Positions 22,793-30,005 of a DNA stretch of 64,000 bases are shown here, piece after piece. The translations under genes were made by a program, and so were the position numbers. The DNA is from Aneurinibacillus soli (GTDB lineage: Bacteria > Bacillota > Bacilli > Aneurinibacillales > Aneurinibacillaceae): the NCBI RefSeq assembly GCF_002355375.1, contig NZ_AP017312.1, positions 2,311,001-2,375,000 on the forward strand, read 5' to 3'. How positions within the stretch are numbered: the stretch's first letter is position 1; every line of letters begins with the position of its first letter. The notes under the pieces are model-generated. The model made no database searches and was not told where the DNA came from. It was given only the letters and a program-made list of their open reading frames with translations.

Positions 22793-23570
22793 TATAGACG
22801 GCAGGAAGTACCGAAAGGTGGGCTTTGTTAACAGATTAATACGTGGTCAAAGGTATAGTACGGTGTATGACTTGTTCATGGGAAGCGGAAGTATCTTGCT
22901 GAACATGGCGTGCAAGGCAGGTGTGTATGCTGGGGTAGATTCTGACCATTTATTAGCGGAATTATACCGTTATATGCTTGTTTGTTCGCCGTTCTTTACA
23001 ACGGAGTTGGCACATGAACGAGCGGTGGAAATGCGTACAAGCCATTATGCTGAATATATAGCTAGTTCACTTAAGGATCGCAGGTTAGTTAAGATTTGTA
23101 TGCGTGATCAGTCTGTAGCAGAAAAGTTCATATTGAGTGTGGTGTTATTGCTGCAGGGTAGGCAGAAGAAGCGATTAATTTTCATGGAGGAAGAGCTTTT
23201 ACGAATTGTACAGTGGCTAAACGAGTTGGTGCGTAAGCTACAAAGTCGTAAATATGCATTCTTAGTAAGCGATTTGGAGGATTTTGCAGGTTGCGTAGCG
23301 GAAACAGAAAATGATTTGTTAATACTCGATCCACCGTGTATTCTGACTGGTGATTCAGAAAGTTATACCAGCACGCATGAGTTTATTCTGTACGATATGC
23401 TGGCGGCAACGAAGAACGATTTCATTTTGTTCGGCCATCTGGAGAGAGATGGCGTTGCGAATGATAAACTACGATATTTCGTAAGGTATTTCGGGCTGAA
23501 AAGCATACATGTACCTGTTGAGGGACCGAGTGATGGTAGATCGGTAGAGGTCATGGTAACGAATATTTGA
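22776..23570 (+). CDS. Dam-like (D12 class) adenine methyltransferase, atypical motif IV
   Basis: A 264-aa protein with motif I DLFMGSGSILLNMA near residue 32 and motif IV ILDPPC near residue 187 in place of the usual DPPY. The scaffold otherwise fits D12-class N6-adenine methylases, which protect phage DNA. The Tyr-to-Cys change in motif IV may alter activity. Translationally overlapped with the sigma gene before it. Confidence 0.7.
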   Translation: MKPLFDIDGRKYRKVGFVNRLIRGQRYSTVYDLFMGSGSILLNMACKAGVYAGVDSDHLLAELYRYMLVCSPFFTTELAHERAVEMRTSHYAEYIASSLKDRRLVKICMRDQSVAEKFILSVVLLLQGRQKKRLIFMEEELLRIVQWLNELVRKLQSRKYAFLVSDLEDFAGCVAETENDLLILDPPCILTGDSESYTSTHEFILYDMLAATKNDFILFGHLERDGVANDKLRYFVRYFGLKSIHVPVEGPSDGRSVEVMVTNI

Positions 23571-23591
23571 TAAGGAATTTTTCATTGTGGC

Positions 23592-23628
23592 TGAAAAAAC
23601 GTGGAGATGGTTCGTATAGAGTATGTAG
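23592..23628 (+). promoter_or_regulatory. ECF-like phage promoter motif, copy P3
   Basis: TGAAAA (23592-23597), 15 bp, CGTATA (23613-23618), then GAGTATGTAG. It lies directly before the ribosome site AAAGGAG. Confidence 0.7.
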
Positions 23629-23646
23629 AAAGGAGATGTATGCTAA

Positions 23647-24387
23647 GTGAAAATAGTTAAACTTTTGTTCGGAGAAAACGGATATGAGCGCATTTATAAC
23701 GTGCTGGAGCGCACGGCGCGTGATGGAGATATGGTGTTGGTCAATGGGAAGGACTTGCATAAGGTTACAGCGATGGATAGCAGCGGCAATATTTTGACAG
23801 AAGGATGCGCGGCGTTTGTGCCGGAGGATTACCAGGTTGTGGAGTTTAGTGGTCGGGGAGAATTGGATGATGTGAGGTACAGGGAGGAGCAATGGCAGGA
23901 GAACACACACGATTTAATCTTAGTAGTTAACCCGGAAGAACATGTTAGACTTGTGCCGGACTTAACCCGTCAGGAGGTCATCGAGAAGGCGAAGCAGGAT
24001 ATTGAGGAGTTGAAAAAAACAAGCCTAGTCCAGGGTTATTCATATTATCTGCACGATGGGAAAAGATGTGATGCAAAGTTTAGTAGAGAAAATAACAAAG
24101 TTGTGTGCGAGATGTTAGGCATAAATACGTATGCTAAATATGCTCAAGGAGAAGCAACGTTCGGTCCAACTGACTGCTTCAACTGGCATATCGGTTGCGC
24201 CATCGCATTACGCCAAGCATCGGGACTGAGTGTACCACGCTACTATACACATGCGCCACAACCCACAGAGGTACAGGTCGGTGATATTGTGACTCACAAG
24301 ATCGACAACCGGGTATTTGAAGTAGAAAAAGTAGACGGGGAAAAGTGCTCTATCGTACATCATATCCCGTCCGTATATCGTATTTAA
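23647..24387 (+). CDS. Hypothetical phage protein, paralogue of the next gene
   Basis: A 246-aa protein from GTG 23647 behind AAAGGAG. The C-terminal 130 residues share a domain with the C-terminus of the protein at 24345: CDAKFSRENNKVVCEMLGIN, GPTDCFNWHIGCAIALRQA and PQPTEVQVGDIV. The first 110 residues are different. No known family. It is the first gene behind promoter P3. Confidence 0.6.
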   Translation: MKIVKLLFGENGYERIYNVLERTARDGDMVLVNGKDLHKVTAMDSSGNILTEGCAAFVPEDYQVVEFSGRGELDDVRYREEQWQENTHDLILVVNPEEHVRLVPDLTRQEVIEKAKQDIEELKKTSLVQGYSYYLHDGKRCDAKFSRENNKVVCEMLGINTYAKYAQGEATFGPTDCFNWHIGCAIALRQASGLSVPRYYTHAPQPTEVQVGDIVTHKIDNRVFEVEKVDGEKCSIVHHIPSVYRI

Positions 24388-25580
24388 TTGTGCTGGATGA
24401 TTCTCGTCTGGTGCAAGTAAAACAGCATGATGAATCTCCAGCAGATGTAGAAGAATGGATTTCAACCAATGAAATGCTTCAACGAATCCAAGATGGTGAA
24501 GTATACATTTGCTCGAAACATGAGGAACGGAAGGAAACGGGCCGGAGTACAAAGGTTATGAAGAAAGGCTGCAAGATATTCTGGCAGGAATCGAATGTTC
24601 AATTTGTAAACGGCGGATCACTTGTGCGTCCACTCAAATGGAAGAAGATAAGCGAAGAAGTTCCGACTGATATGGACTGGATTTCTACACAAGAGATGTT
24701 TGCACAAAGTCAGGTAGGAGAGCGATATGAAGTCCAGTTTCCAGACACTCATCCAGCGCGAGACTGTTACAACGGTTGGGCAGAGCGATTGGAGAGTGAT
24801 CAAATTGTATGGCAAGGTACGTCATCGTTGACACATCCGGTAAATCCGATAACGTGCAAGTGGAGAAAAGTGAAGGAGAGTGGAATAGAACTCACTACAT
24901 CACAGTTGCTTGAGCAGTTACAAGAGGGGCAACGGGCACAAATGGTGAATGGACAGCCTCACTGGAATGTTTGTGATGTCTGGAAAGAAGAAAATGCTAT
25001 CTGGTATTTAGATGGTGATGGAGAACGCGCGTTACTTCCGATGTCTGACGGGGTGATGGCTGCTAAGTGGAAGTTGATCGAGGTAAAGCAACCGGAGATC
25101 ACAGAGCGCCAGCAGGCTATCAGTTTAGCTAAACAACTACTTGAAAATGAGTTAACCAATGCGAATCAGCGTTATTTTGCGATAAATGGTAGTTTATGCG
25201 ATGCCGAGTTCATTGTGAATCGTGACAAGCGTACTATCGCCTGCCTGATGCGTGGTATCAACACGAAGAAGGTTCATGCGCGAGGAATCGCCAAGTGTAT
25301 GCCGTCTGATTGCTTCAACGTGCATATCGGCAAAGCGATAGCGTTGTGTCGTGCTATTGGTAATGATGTACCTGATTACTTACTGAGTGCGCCCAATCCA
25401 ACAGAACCGCAGGTAGGAGATGTGATAGAGTTTCACACGAGAAAAGGCATGCCATTCAAAAAAGACAAAGTTATAGAAGTTACGGTCACATCAAGCGGGG
25501 TATTCTGTGAGGCTAGTAAAGGTACGATAAAGTTTATCCCTGGATATGGAGACCGTGTTGTAGATGATAGCCGTGAGTAA
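24345..25580 (+). CDS. Hypothetical phage protein with three repeats, paralogue of the preceding gene
   Basis: A frame of 411 codons that overlaps the preceding gene by 43 bases in the -1 frame. Three 60-residue repeats (ISTNEMLQRIQDGE, ISTQEMFAQSQVGE, LTTSQLLEQLQEGQ, each ending in a KWxxI or KWRKV motif) precede the domain shared with 23647. No ribosome site is seen at GTG 24345 or GTG 24391, so translation by coupling or by a -1 frameshift from the preceding gene is possible. Confidence 0.55.
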   Translation: MLYRTSYPVRISYLIVLDDSRLVQVKQHDESPADVEEWISTNEMLQRIQDGEVYICSKHEERKETGRSTKVMKKGCKIFWQESNVQFVNGGSLVRPLKWKKISEEVPTDMDWISTQEMFAQSQVGERYEVQFPDTHPARDCYNGWAERLESDQIVWQGTSSLTHPVNPITCKWRKVKESGIELTTSQLLEQLQEGQRAQMVNGQPHWNVCDVWKEENAIWYLDGDGERALLPMSDGVMAAKWKLIEVKQPEITERQQAISLAKQLLENELTNANQRYFAINGSLCDAEFIVNRDKRTIACLMRGINTKKVHARGIAKCMPSDCFNVHIGKAIALCRAIGNDVPDYLLSAPNPTEPQVGDVIEFHTRKGMPFKKDKVIEVTVTSSGVFCEASKGTIKFIPGYGDRVVDDSRE

Positions 25581-25749
25581 GGAGAGAAATATATCGGGTG
25601 AGTCTGAGCTACGTTACTGCACGCCAGCGGAGTCTTTGAAGCAGGCATTGAAAGAAATGAAACTTATGCGAGAAGGTAAGCTACCGAAAAAGCCATGGGA
25701 TGAGTTTTATAAGGAAATTAAAGAGTGGAAGGAGGAAGAGGGGCTATAA
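25564..25749 (+). CDS. Small hypothetical phage protein
   Basis: A 61-aa protein overlapping the preceding gene by 17 bases. The C-terminal half PAESLKQALKEMKLMREGKL is helical and ends with WDEFYKEIKEWKEEEGL. The start (ATG 25564 or GTG 25573) is unsure. Role unknown. Confidence 0.5.
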   Translation: MIAVSKERNISGESELRYCTPAESLKQALKEMKLMREGKLPKKPWDEFYKEIKEWKEEEGL

Positions 25750-26066
25750 ACCAAAATTTGCAGGGTGATTGGATTGTTTTGGACAAAGAAAAGCTACGGG
25801 CGAAAATAATCAAACTCCCGGTCAAAAACGGAGCGATCATGTTAGATCACAATAACCCGGATCATCGTGATTTGTTTGAAGATGACGAAGAAGGAGATGA
25901 CAGAATGGTAGATGTGATTAAAAAGCGTGTTGTGTACGTAGATATGGCCGGGCTGGAACCACAGCAAGTAGAGGAAGAAGTGACGTTACTCCAGTTTCAG
26001 GGGCTATTGGTAAAGGAGTCGCAGGGGCTTGTGAAGATTGTGGAAGTGCCGGATTTTAGTGGATAA
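25725..26066 (+). CDS. Hypothetical phage protein
   Basis: A frame of 113 codons. The true start is probably internal (TTG 25758 or TTG 25779), since the first residues are glycine-rich and overlap the preceding gene. The centre is acidic (DLFEDDEEGDDRM), and the end is a two-strand unit (KRVVYVDMAGLEPQQVEEEV). Not recognised. A bidirectional terminator follows. Confidence 0.5.
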   Translation: MEGGRGAINQNLQGDWIVLDKEKLRAKIIKLPVKNGAIMLDHNNPDHRDLFEDDEEGDDRMVDVIKKRVVYVDMAGLEPQQVEEEVTLLQFQGLLVKESQGLVKIVEVPDFSG

Positions 26067-26073
26067 TTATATG

Positions 26074-26110
26074 AGGAGCCTGCCTTCTAACAGTTCAGGC
26101 TCCTTGTTCT
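26074..26110. terminator. Bidirectional terminator
   Basis: AGGAGCCTG (26074-26082) and CAGGCTCCT (26096-26104) form a stem between the convergent genes at 25725 and 26111, with T-rich sequence on both sides. Confidence 0.65.
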
Positions 26111-26956
26111 TTATTTAAAAAGCTTGTTGAAGTCCACTTCAAGCCCCGCCTGTGAGAGTTCACGAGCTAGTTCTATTTCCCAGCTTCCCGCCATGGTTGT
26201 ATATACGACTCCCTGAATATCAGACAGTATTTCAAGGTCTCCCTTTATTAAAGCGCAAACTTTGTTACGACCTAAGCGGCCCATAAAAAAGCCTAATTCA
26301 AAGATAACATTTTGCCTTGCACGACTTTTAGCTTCTTCAGGCTGTTCTTTTTTATAACCTATATCGTCAGGGGTTAAAAGCACTATTGCAAATGAGACAT
26401 CTGAGTTAGCTTCAAACTTCTCAATAATAGTTCTCCCCTGATTAGCTTGTTCATGTAGGATAACAGGTTCAAAGTCTAATTTCTCTAGAAACCTAGTTAC
26501 AGTCAGCTTTGTTTCGTTATCTTGTCCATGAACAATGAAGATTTTACGGTTACTGGTTACTGGATTTTGAGGAATGTCACTTTCGTAATCGACCTGGATA
26601 GCTTCAGTATAAAGTTCTAGTCTATGTAAAATAGATTCTAATCTTTCAACTTTTTCGTTAGCATCTTTCCTGAAATCTTTTACTTCATCCTGAAAAGTAT
26701 AATCACCCATTATCATAAAAGGACCAACGTAGTTATATTCTTCTGCTATGGAATCGTCACTAAAAAGAGTGAGTAATAAATCATAATTATAATTGCTCCA
26801 TTTTGTCTTTTCACTTTCTGCTTTTCGGAGGTCTTCTTGACCATATATAGAGAAATCTCCTAGTTGCTTACCTTTTTCAATTTGTTTAAGAATTTTATTA
26901 GCGGCCTCTTCTCTAGAAACATTGAGCGAGGGGAGTTTCCTGCTTTTCTTGGTCAT
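26111..26956 (-). CDS. TIR-like nucleotide-binding protein (PF10137 type)
   Basis: A 281-aa minus-strand protein. The first 130 residues are helical and unassigned. Residues 138-265 form a TIR-like domain: RKIFIVHGQDNETKLTVTRF, ILHEQANQGRTIIEKFE, VSFAIVLLTPDDIG and NVIFELGFFMGRLGR with Glu 220. This family occurs as NAD-degrading effectors of CBASS (Cap12) and Pycsar systems, but no cyclase gene is near. It is flanked by its own terminator and lies against the phage strand, so it is a cargo gene. The start ATG follows AGGGAGG. Confidence 0.8.
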   Translation of the reverse strand: MTKKSRKLPSLNVSREEAANKILKQIEKGKQLGDFSIYGQEDLRKAESEKTKWSNYNYDLLLTLFSDDSIAEEYNYVGPFMIMGDYTFQDEVKDFRKDANEKVERLESILHRLELYTEAIQVDYESDIPQNPVTSNRKIFIVHGQDNETKLTVTRFLEKLDFEPVILHEQANQGRTIIEKFEANSDVSFAIVLLTPDDIGYKKEQPEEAKSRARQNVIFELGFFMGRLGRNKVCALIKGDLEILSDIQGVVYTTMAGSWEIELARELSQAGLEVDFNKLFK

Positions 26957-27050
26957 TGAACTTCCTCCCTATTTAATATTTTAAATCTATCATAAATCGC
27001 TTTCCTTCATATGTAAATTCAGATTGTATTTATATTTTAAATAATTTCAC

Positions 27051-27099
27051 TAAAAAAATCGCTTCGACACTCGTATAGAGTAGTTGAAGCGATTTTTTT
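27051..27099 (+). promoter_or_regulatory. ECF-like motif P7 inside a terminator-like hairpin
   Basis: TAAAAA (27051-27056), 15 bp, CGTATA (27072-27077). The same stretch holds a 14-bp perfect inverted repeat: AAAAAAATCGCTTC (27052-27065) and its complement (27086-27099), ending in seven T. The motif's -35 part lies in the left arm and CGTATA in the loop. Confidence 0.65.
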
Positions 27100-27112
27100 G
27101 TGAGGTGATAAG

Positions 27113-27493
27113 GTGACGGTTAGAAAAAACGTGCTTAAGCTAGTCGAGAACAGCCCACATGTCAGCAAGAATACAGCGCTGTTGGTCATGTGGTACTGGC
27201 GGTTGTTCGATGGCTGGGAAGCGAAAGATGATGTTGTGTTTACATCACCAGAGGAGATTTGCAGGGAGTTTCGACAGCTAGAATCGGACGGTATTATTGA
27301 TGCAGTAACAGGAGAGATTACGCCACTAGAGATCGGACAGGTTGTAAGGTTGGATACGTGGCGAGAAGAGTACGCCAAATACAAAGGCCAGAAAGCAGAA
27401 GTATGCGATGTGTTTGAAACGGAGCCACGATATCTTGTGAAAGTGGAGTCTTGTTCTCGGTTCTTTGTCTACTCAGGGGAGATTGAACGATGA
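27113..27493 (+). CDS. Hypothetical phage protein
   Basis: A 126-aa protein from GTG 27113 behind GAGGTGAT. The N-terminal 60 residues look like a winged helix (NSPHVSKNTALLVMWYWRLF, SPEEICREFRQLESDGIID). The C-terminal part is a short barrel (VVRLDTWREEYAKYKGQKAE). Possibly a small DNA-binding protein. First gene of the unit behind motif P7. Confidence 0.6.
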   Translation: MTVRKNVLKLVENSPHVSKNTALLVMWYWRLFDGWEAKDDVVFTSPEEICREFRQLESDGIIDAVTGEITPLEIGQVVRLDTWREEYAKYKGQKAEVCDVFETEPRYLVKVESCSRFFVYSGEIER

Positions 27494-27753
27494 AACAATC
27501 TGAACGCTTGGTTTTGTTAGAGGAGAATAAACAGGAGATTGAGCGCTTAAACACTGAGTTACAGCGGAGAAAAGGGATTGTGAGTGACTTGCTGGACGGA
27601 TGCAATCATACAGACGGCAATGGGGATAGGCTTACAGATGAAACATTTACACAAGAAGAAGCGATTTCTATGCGAGTAAAATCATGCAAAATATGTGGTG
27701 CGTTACTTGAGCTCAGCACCAGCATTTTTACAAGTATGTTCGAGAGGGTGTAG
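27490..27753 (+). CDS. Coiled-coil zinc-binding phage protein
   Basis: An 87-aa protein. The N-terminal 35 residues are helical (LEENKQEIERLNTELQRRKG). They are followed by CNHTDGNG and a CKIC pair, a zinc-binding site. The start overlaps the preceding stop by 4 bases. Role unknown. Confidence 0.6.
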   Translation: MKQSERLVLLEENKQEIERLNTELQRRKGIVSDLLDGCNHTDGNGDRLTDETFTQEEAISMRVKSCKICGALLELSTSIFTSMFERV

Positions 27754-27757
27754 AAAT

Positions 27758-27940
27758 ATGAAGTTCATCGAGAATCGGAGAACAATCGTGCCGAAACGTG
27801 ATATGTCAGTAAATAAACCGGCAGAGGTCAAAACATATATCTTGCCGCCGGAGGAGTTGAAAAAATACAGATCAATGCCGCAGCCAGAACAGGAACGAAC
27901 GTATCACACATGGGAAAGAAGCTCGAAATGGCAGGGGTGA
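27758..27940 (+). CDS. Small hypothetical phage protein
   Basis: A 60-aa basic, proline-containing protein (KTYILPPEELKKYRSMPQ, then HTWERSSKWQG). The start ATG 27758 follows GAGAGGGTG. No family known. Confidence 0.5.
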   Translation: MKFIENRRTIVPKRDMSVNKPAEVKTYILPPEELKKYRSMPQPEQERTYHTWERSSKWQG

Positions 27941-27944
27941 TAGG

Positions 27945-28478
27945 ATGAGCCGCCAAGAAATTGAAAATCATCTAGCAACCTGGGATGTACGAAAGGAAGT
28001 AGTCGAGCGTATCAAACGTTCCGGACTTCCGATTCCACTGAAGCCAACAGAGCCGGAAGCGATGAGTACAGAATGGAACGAGATGAACCAGCAGCATGGC
28101 GGGCTTAGCAATATTCCATTTGATGAGTTGGGCAATTTTCTCGGCAAGTGGGATGCGCTGACAGCTTATGCTCGGTATGTGGAAGCAGTGGCTGATTTGG
28201 AGCAGACGGCAATCAAAGAACGGAAAGACCACGTAAAAAGTCAATTGTATGTGCTAAGTGAGGGAACACGCGAGATACGGTATGCATCATGCCAGAGTGA
28301 TCCGTTGTATGTAGGATTACAGCATAAGTTTGAGATTGCAGAAGCGACATATACGGCAATGCGGGCGCTACGTGAAGGATATGAGGGTAAAGTCAATGTT
28401 ATTAGTCGGGAGATTACCAGGAGAGGAAATGAATTGCAAGGGACGCGGCTATCAAGTAACCGGGGAGGAGGAGCTTGA
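27945..28478 (+). CDS. Hypothetical phage protein
   Basis: A 177-aa helical protein (EIENHLATWDVRKEVVERIK, ALTAYARYVEAVADLEQTAI). Composition suggests a helical bundle. The stop overlaps the ATG of the next gene. No function recognised. Confidence 0.6.
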   Translation: MSRQEIENHLATWDVRKEVVERIKRSGLPIPLKPTEPEAMSTEWNEMNQQHGGLSNIPFDELGNFLGKWDALTAYARYVEAVADLEQTAIKERKDHVKSQLYVLSEGTREIRYASCQSDPLYVGLQHKFEIAEATYTAMRALREGYEGKVNVISREITRRGNELQGTRLSSNRGGGA

Positions 28479-28633
28479 TGAAGGTGTATCTAGGGCGGGA
28501 GCGCTGCGACGATTGCTTACGTGTGAAAAAAGTTTTGACGTTTGAACGCGGTAATAGCCAGATACATCTTTGTAAGGTGTGCGTAACAAGCTGGTCAAAG
28601 CGATTTCATAATAATTTTCGAGAAGAAAAGTAG
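28478..28633 (+). CDS. 51-aa zinc-ribbon microprotein
   Basis: The ATG overlaps the preceding stop. The protein has CDDC near residue 10 and CKVC near 32 and a basic tail ending FHNNFREEK. The ribosome site is GGGAGGAGG. Two CxxC pairs of this spacing indicate a treble-clef zinc ribbon. Probably binds nucleic acid. Confidence 0.6.
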   Translation: MKVYLGRERCDDCLRVKKVLTFERGNSQIHLCKVCVTSWSKRFHNNFREEK

Positions 28634-28642
28634 ATGTTTGAC

Positions 28643-28679
28643 TGAAATTTTGTTTACCTACTCCGTATAGAGTATGTGA
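28643..28679 (+). promoter_or_regulatory. ECF-like phage promoter motif, copy P4
   Basis: TGAAAT (28643-28648), 15 bp, CGTATA (28664-28669), then GAGTATGTGAA running into the ribosome site AAAGGAG. Confidence 0.7.
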
Positions 28680-28694
28680 AAGGAGATGAAATGC

Positions 28695-29582
28695 ATGAAA
28701 CGTAAGACAATTAAGGCTGTGCTTGCTAAGAAACACGCTGAGTTTGTAGAAAGTATCAAAGATGAGGAAGTTCAGCGTCTGGTCCAGAAAAACGCTATCA
28801 TCACAGGTGGCTGCATTACATCTATGCTGCTGAATGAGAAAGTCAACGACTTTGACTATTACTTTACTAACAAGGAGACAGTGCTGGCAGTCGCACGGTA
28901 CTACGTGGACGAGTTCAACAAGAGAAACGACTACAATGCACGCGTGGAAGAGATGGAGAGTGGTCGAGTACGGGTAGTTGTTCAAAGTCAGGGGATTGCA
29001 GCGGAAGAAGGATTCGAGGATACGGAATCAGAAGATGAACCGGCTACGTTGTTTGAAGATGATGAATCTACGGTGGGAGAGCTTAAGGAGAAGGATGGTG
29101 ACAAGTACCGTCCAGTGTTCTTATCGTCAAATGCGATTACGCTGACAGGCAAAATCCAGTTGGTGTTGCGATTCTATGGGGAGCCGGATGAAATCCACGA
29201 GAATTACGACTACGCCCATACAAAATGCTACTGGCGGGCGGAGAACGGACATCTTGATTTACCTGCATCAGCGTTAGAAGCGATTCTTGCAAAAGAGTTG
29301 ATATACACAGGCTCTAAGTATCCACTGGCTTCTATCATTAGGTCGAAGAAATTTGTGCAGCGGGGATGGAGAATCAATGCTGGACAGTTTGTAAAAATGG
29401 CGCTTCATCTAAATGAAATGGACTTGAAAGACCCGAATGTATTGGAAGAACAGCTTACGGGTGTTGATTTTGCTTACTTTCAAGCAGTGATTAACAGTAT
29501 CAAAAAGCGCATGGAAGAAGATGAGCATTTTAAGTTGGACAATGCTTATCTGTTTGAAGTAATTAACCGCATTTTTGACTAG
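28695..29582 (+). CDS. Nucleotidyltransferase-like phage protein
   Basis: A 295-aa protein. Near residue 35 it has AIITGGCITSMLLN followed by NDFDYYF, the GG...S/T and D-x-D pattern of polymerase-beta-type nucleotidyltransferases. An acidic insert (about 105-135) follows. The rest is helical. Whether it transfers nucleotides to RNA or to a protein cannot be told. The ATG at 28695 is nine bases from AAAGGAG. Confidence 0.6.
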   Translation: MKRKTIKAVLAKKHAEFVESIKDEEVQRLVQKNAIITGGCITSMLLNEKVNDFDYYFTNKETVLAVARYYVDEFNKRNDYNARVEEMESGRVRVVVQSQGIAAEEGFEDTESEDEPATLFEDDESTVGELKEKDGDKYRPVFLSSNAITLTGKIQLVLRFYGEPDEIHENYDYAHTKCYWRAENGHLDLPASALEAILAKELIYTGSKYPLASIIRSKKFVQRGWRINAGQFVKMALHLNEMDLKDPNVLEEQLTGVDFAYFQAVINSIKKRMEEDEHFKLDNAYLFEVINRIFD

Positions 29583-29594
29583 GAGTAGATCGTG

Positions 29595-29651
29595 ATGGGT
29601 ATGGAACCACGCATGACAATCCAGCAGAACGCGAAACAAAATAAAAATTGA
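29595..29651 (+). CDS. Tiny ORF before spoVS
   Basis: An 18-codon frame (MGMEPRMTIQQNAKQNKN) that follows AGGAGTAGATCGTG and ends just before the SpoVS gene. It could be a leader peptide or chance. Low confidence. Confidence 0.25.
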   Translation: MGMEPRMTIQQNAKQNKN

Positions 29652-29665
29652 TGGGGGTAAATAAC

Positions 29666-29926
29666 ATGGAAATCTTAAAAGTTTCAGCAAAGTCGAATCC
29701 GAATTCTGTAGCAGGGGCATTGGCAGGTGTTCTTCGTGAACGTGGTTCTGCTGAGATGCAAGCAATCGGGGCAGGGGCATTGAACCAGGCAGTTAAAGCT
29801 GTCGCCATCGCACGTGGATTTGTAGCACCAAGTGGAGTAGATCTAATCTGCATCCCAGCTTTCGCGGATATTATGATTGATGGGGAAGAACGGACGGCGA
29901 TTAAGCTGATTGTTGAGCCACGGTAA
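29666..29926 (+). CDS. spoVS: Stage V sporulation protein S homologue
   Basis: An 86-aa protein nearly identical, as far as I can recall the sequence, to B. subtilis SpoVS: MEILKVSAKSNPNSVAGALA, then LRERGSAEMQAIGAGALNQ, VAIARGFVAPSGVDLICIP and DGEERTAIKLIVEPR. SpoVS is a small Alba-like protein affecting late sporulation (cortex and coat) and dehydration resistance in Bacillota. A copy inside a prophage is unusual. The start follows GGGGGTAA and the gene ends with its own terminator. Confidence 0.97.
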   Translation: MEILKVSAKSNPNSVAGALAGVLRERGSAEMQAIGAGALNQAVKAVAIARGFVAPSGVDLICIPAFADIMIDGEERTAIKLIVEPR

Positions 29927-29937
29927 TTGATGTTAGG

Positions 29938-29978
29938 GCTGAACCTGTAAGTAGTTTTTTCAAGTTCAGCTCCCTTTT
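29938..29978 (+). terminator. Terminator after spoVS
   Basis: GCTGAAC and GTTCAGC stem with a 19-nt loop, followed by TCCCTTTTT. Confidence 0.65.
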
Positions 29979-30005
29979 TAGATATTCTTAACAGGAGATG
30001 TAGCC

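Noticed and set aside
18394-26956. A Thoeris or CBASS defence system
   Set aside because: Two TIR proteins are present, but no ThsA-like SIR2/SLOG protein, no cyclase (CD-NTase) and no pairing of the two genes, which lie 7 kb apart.
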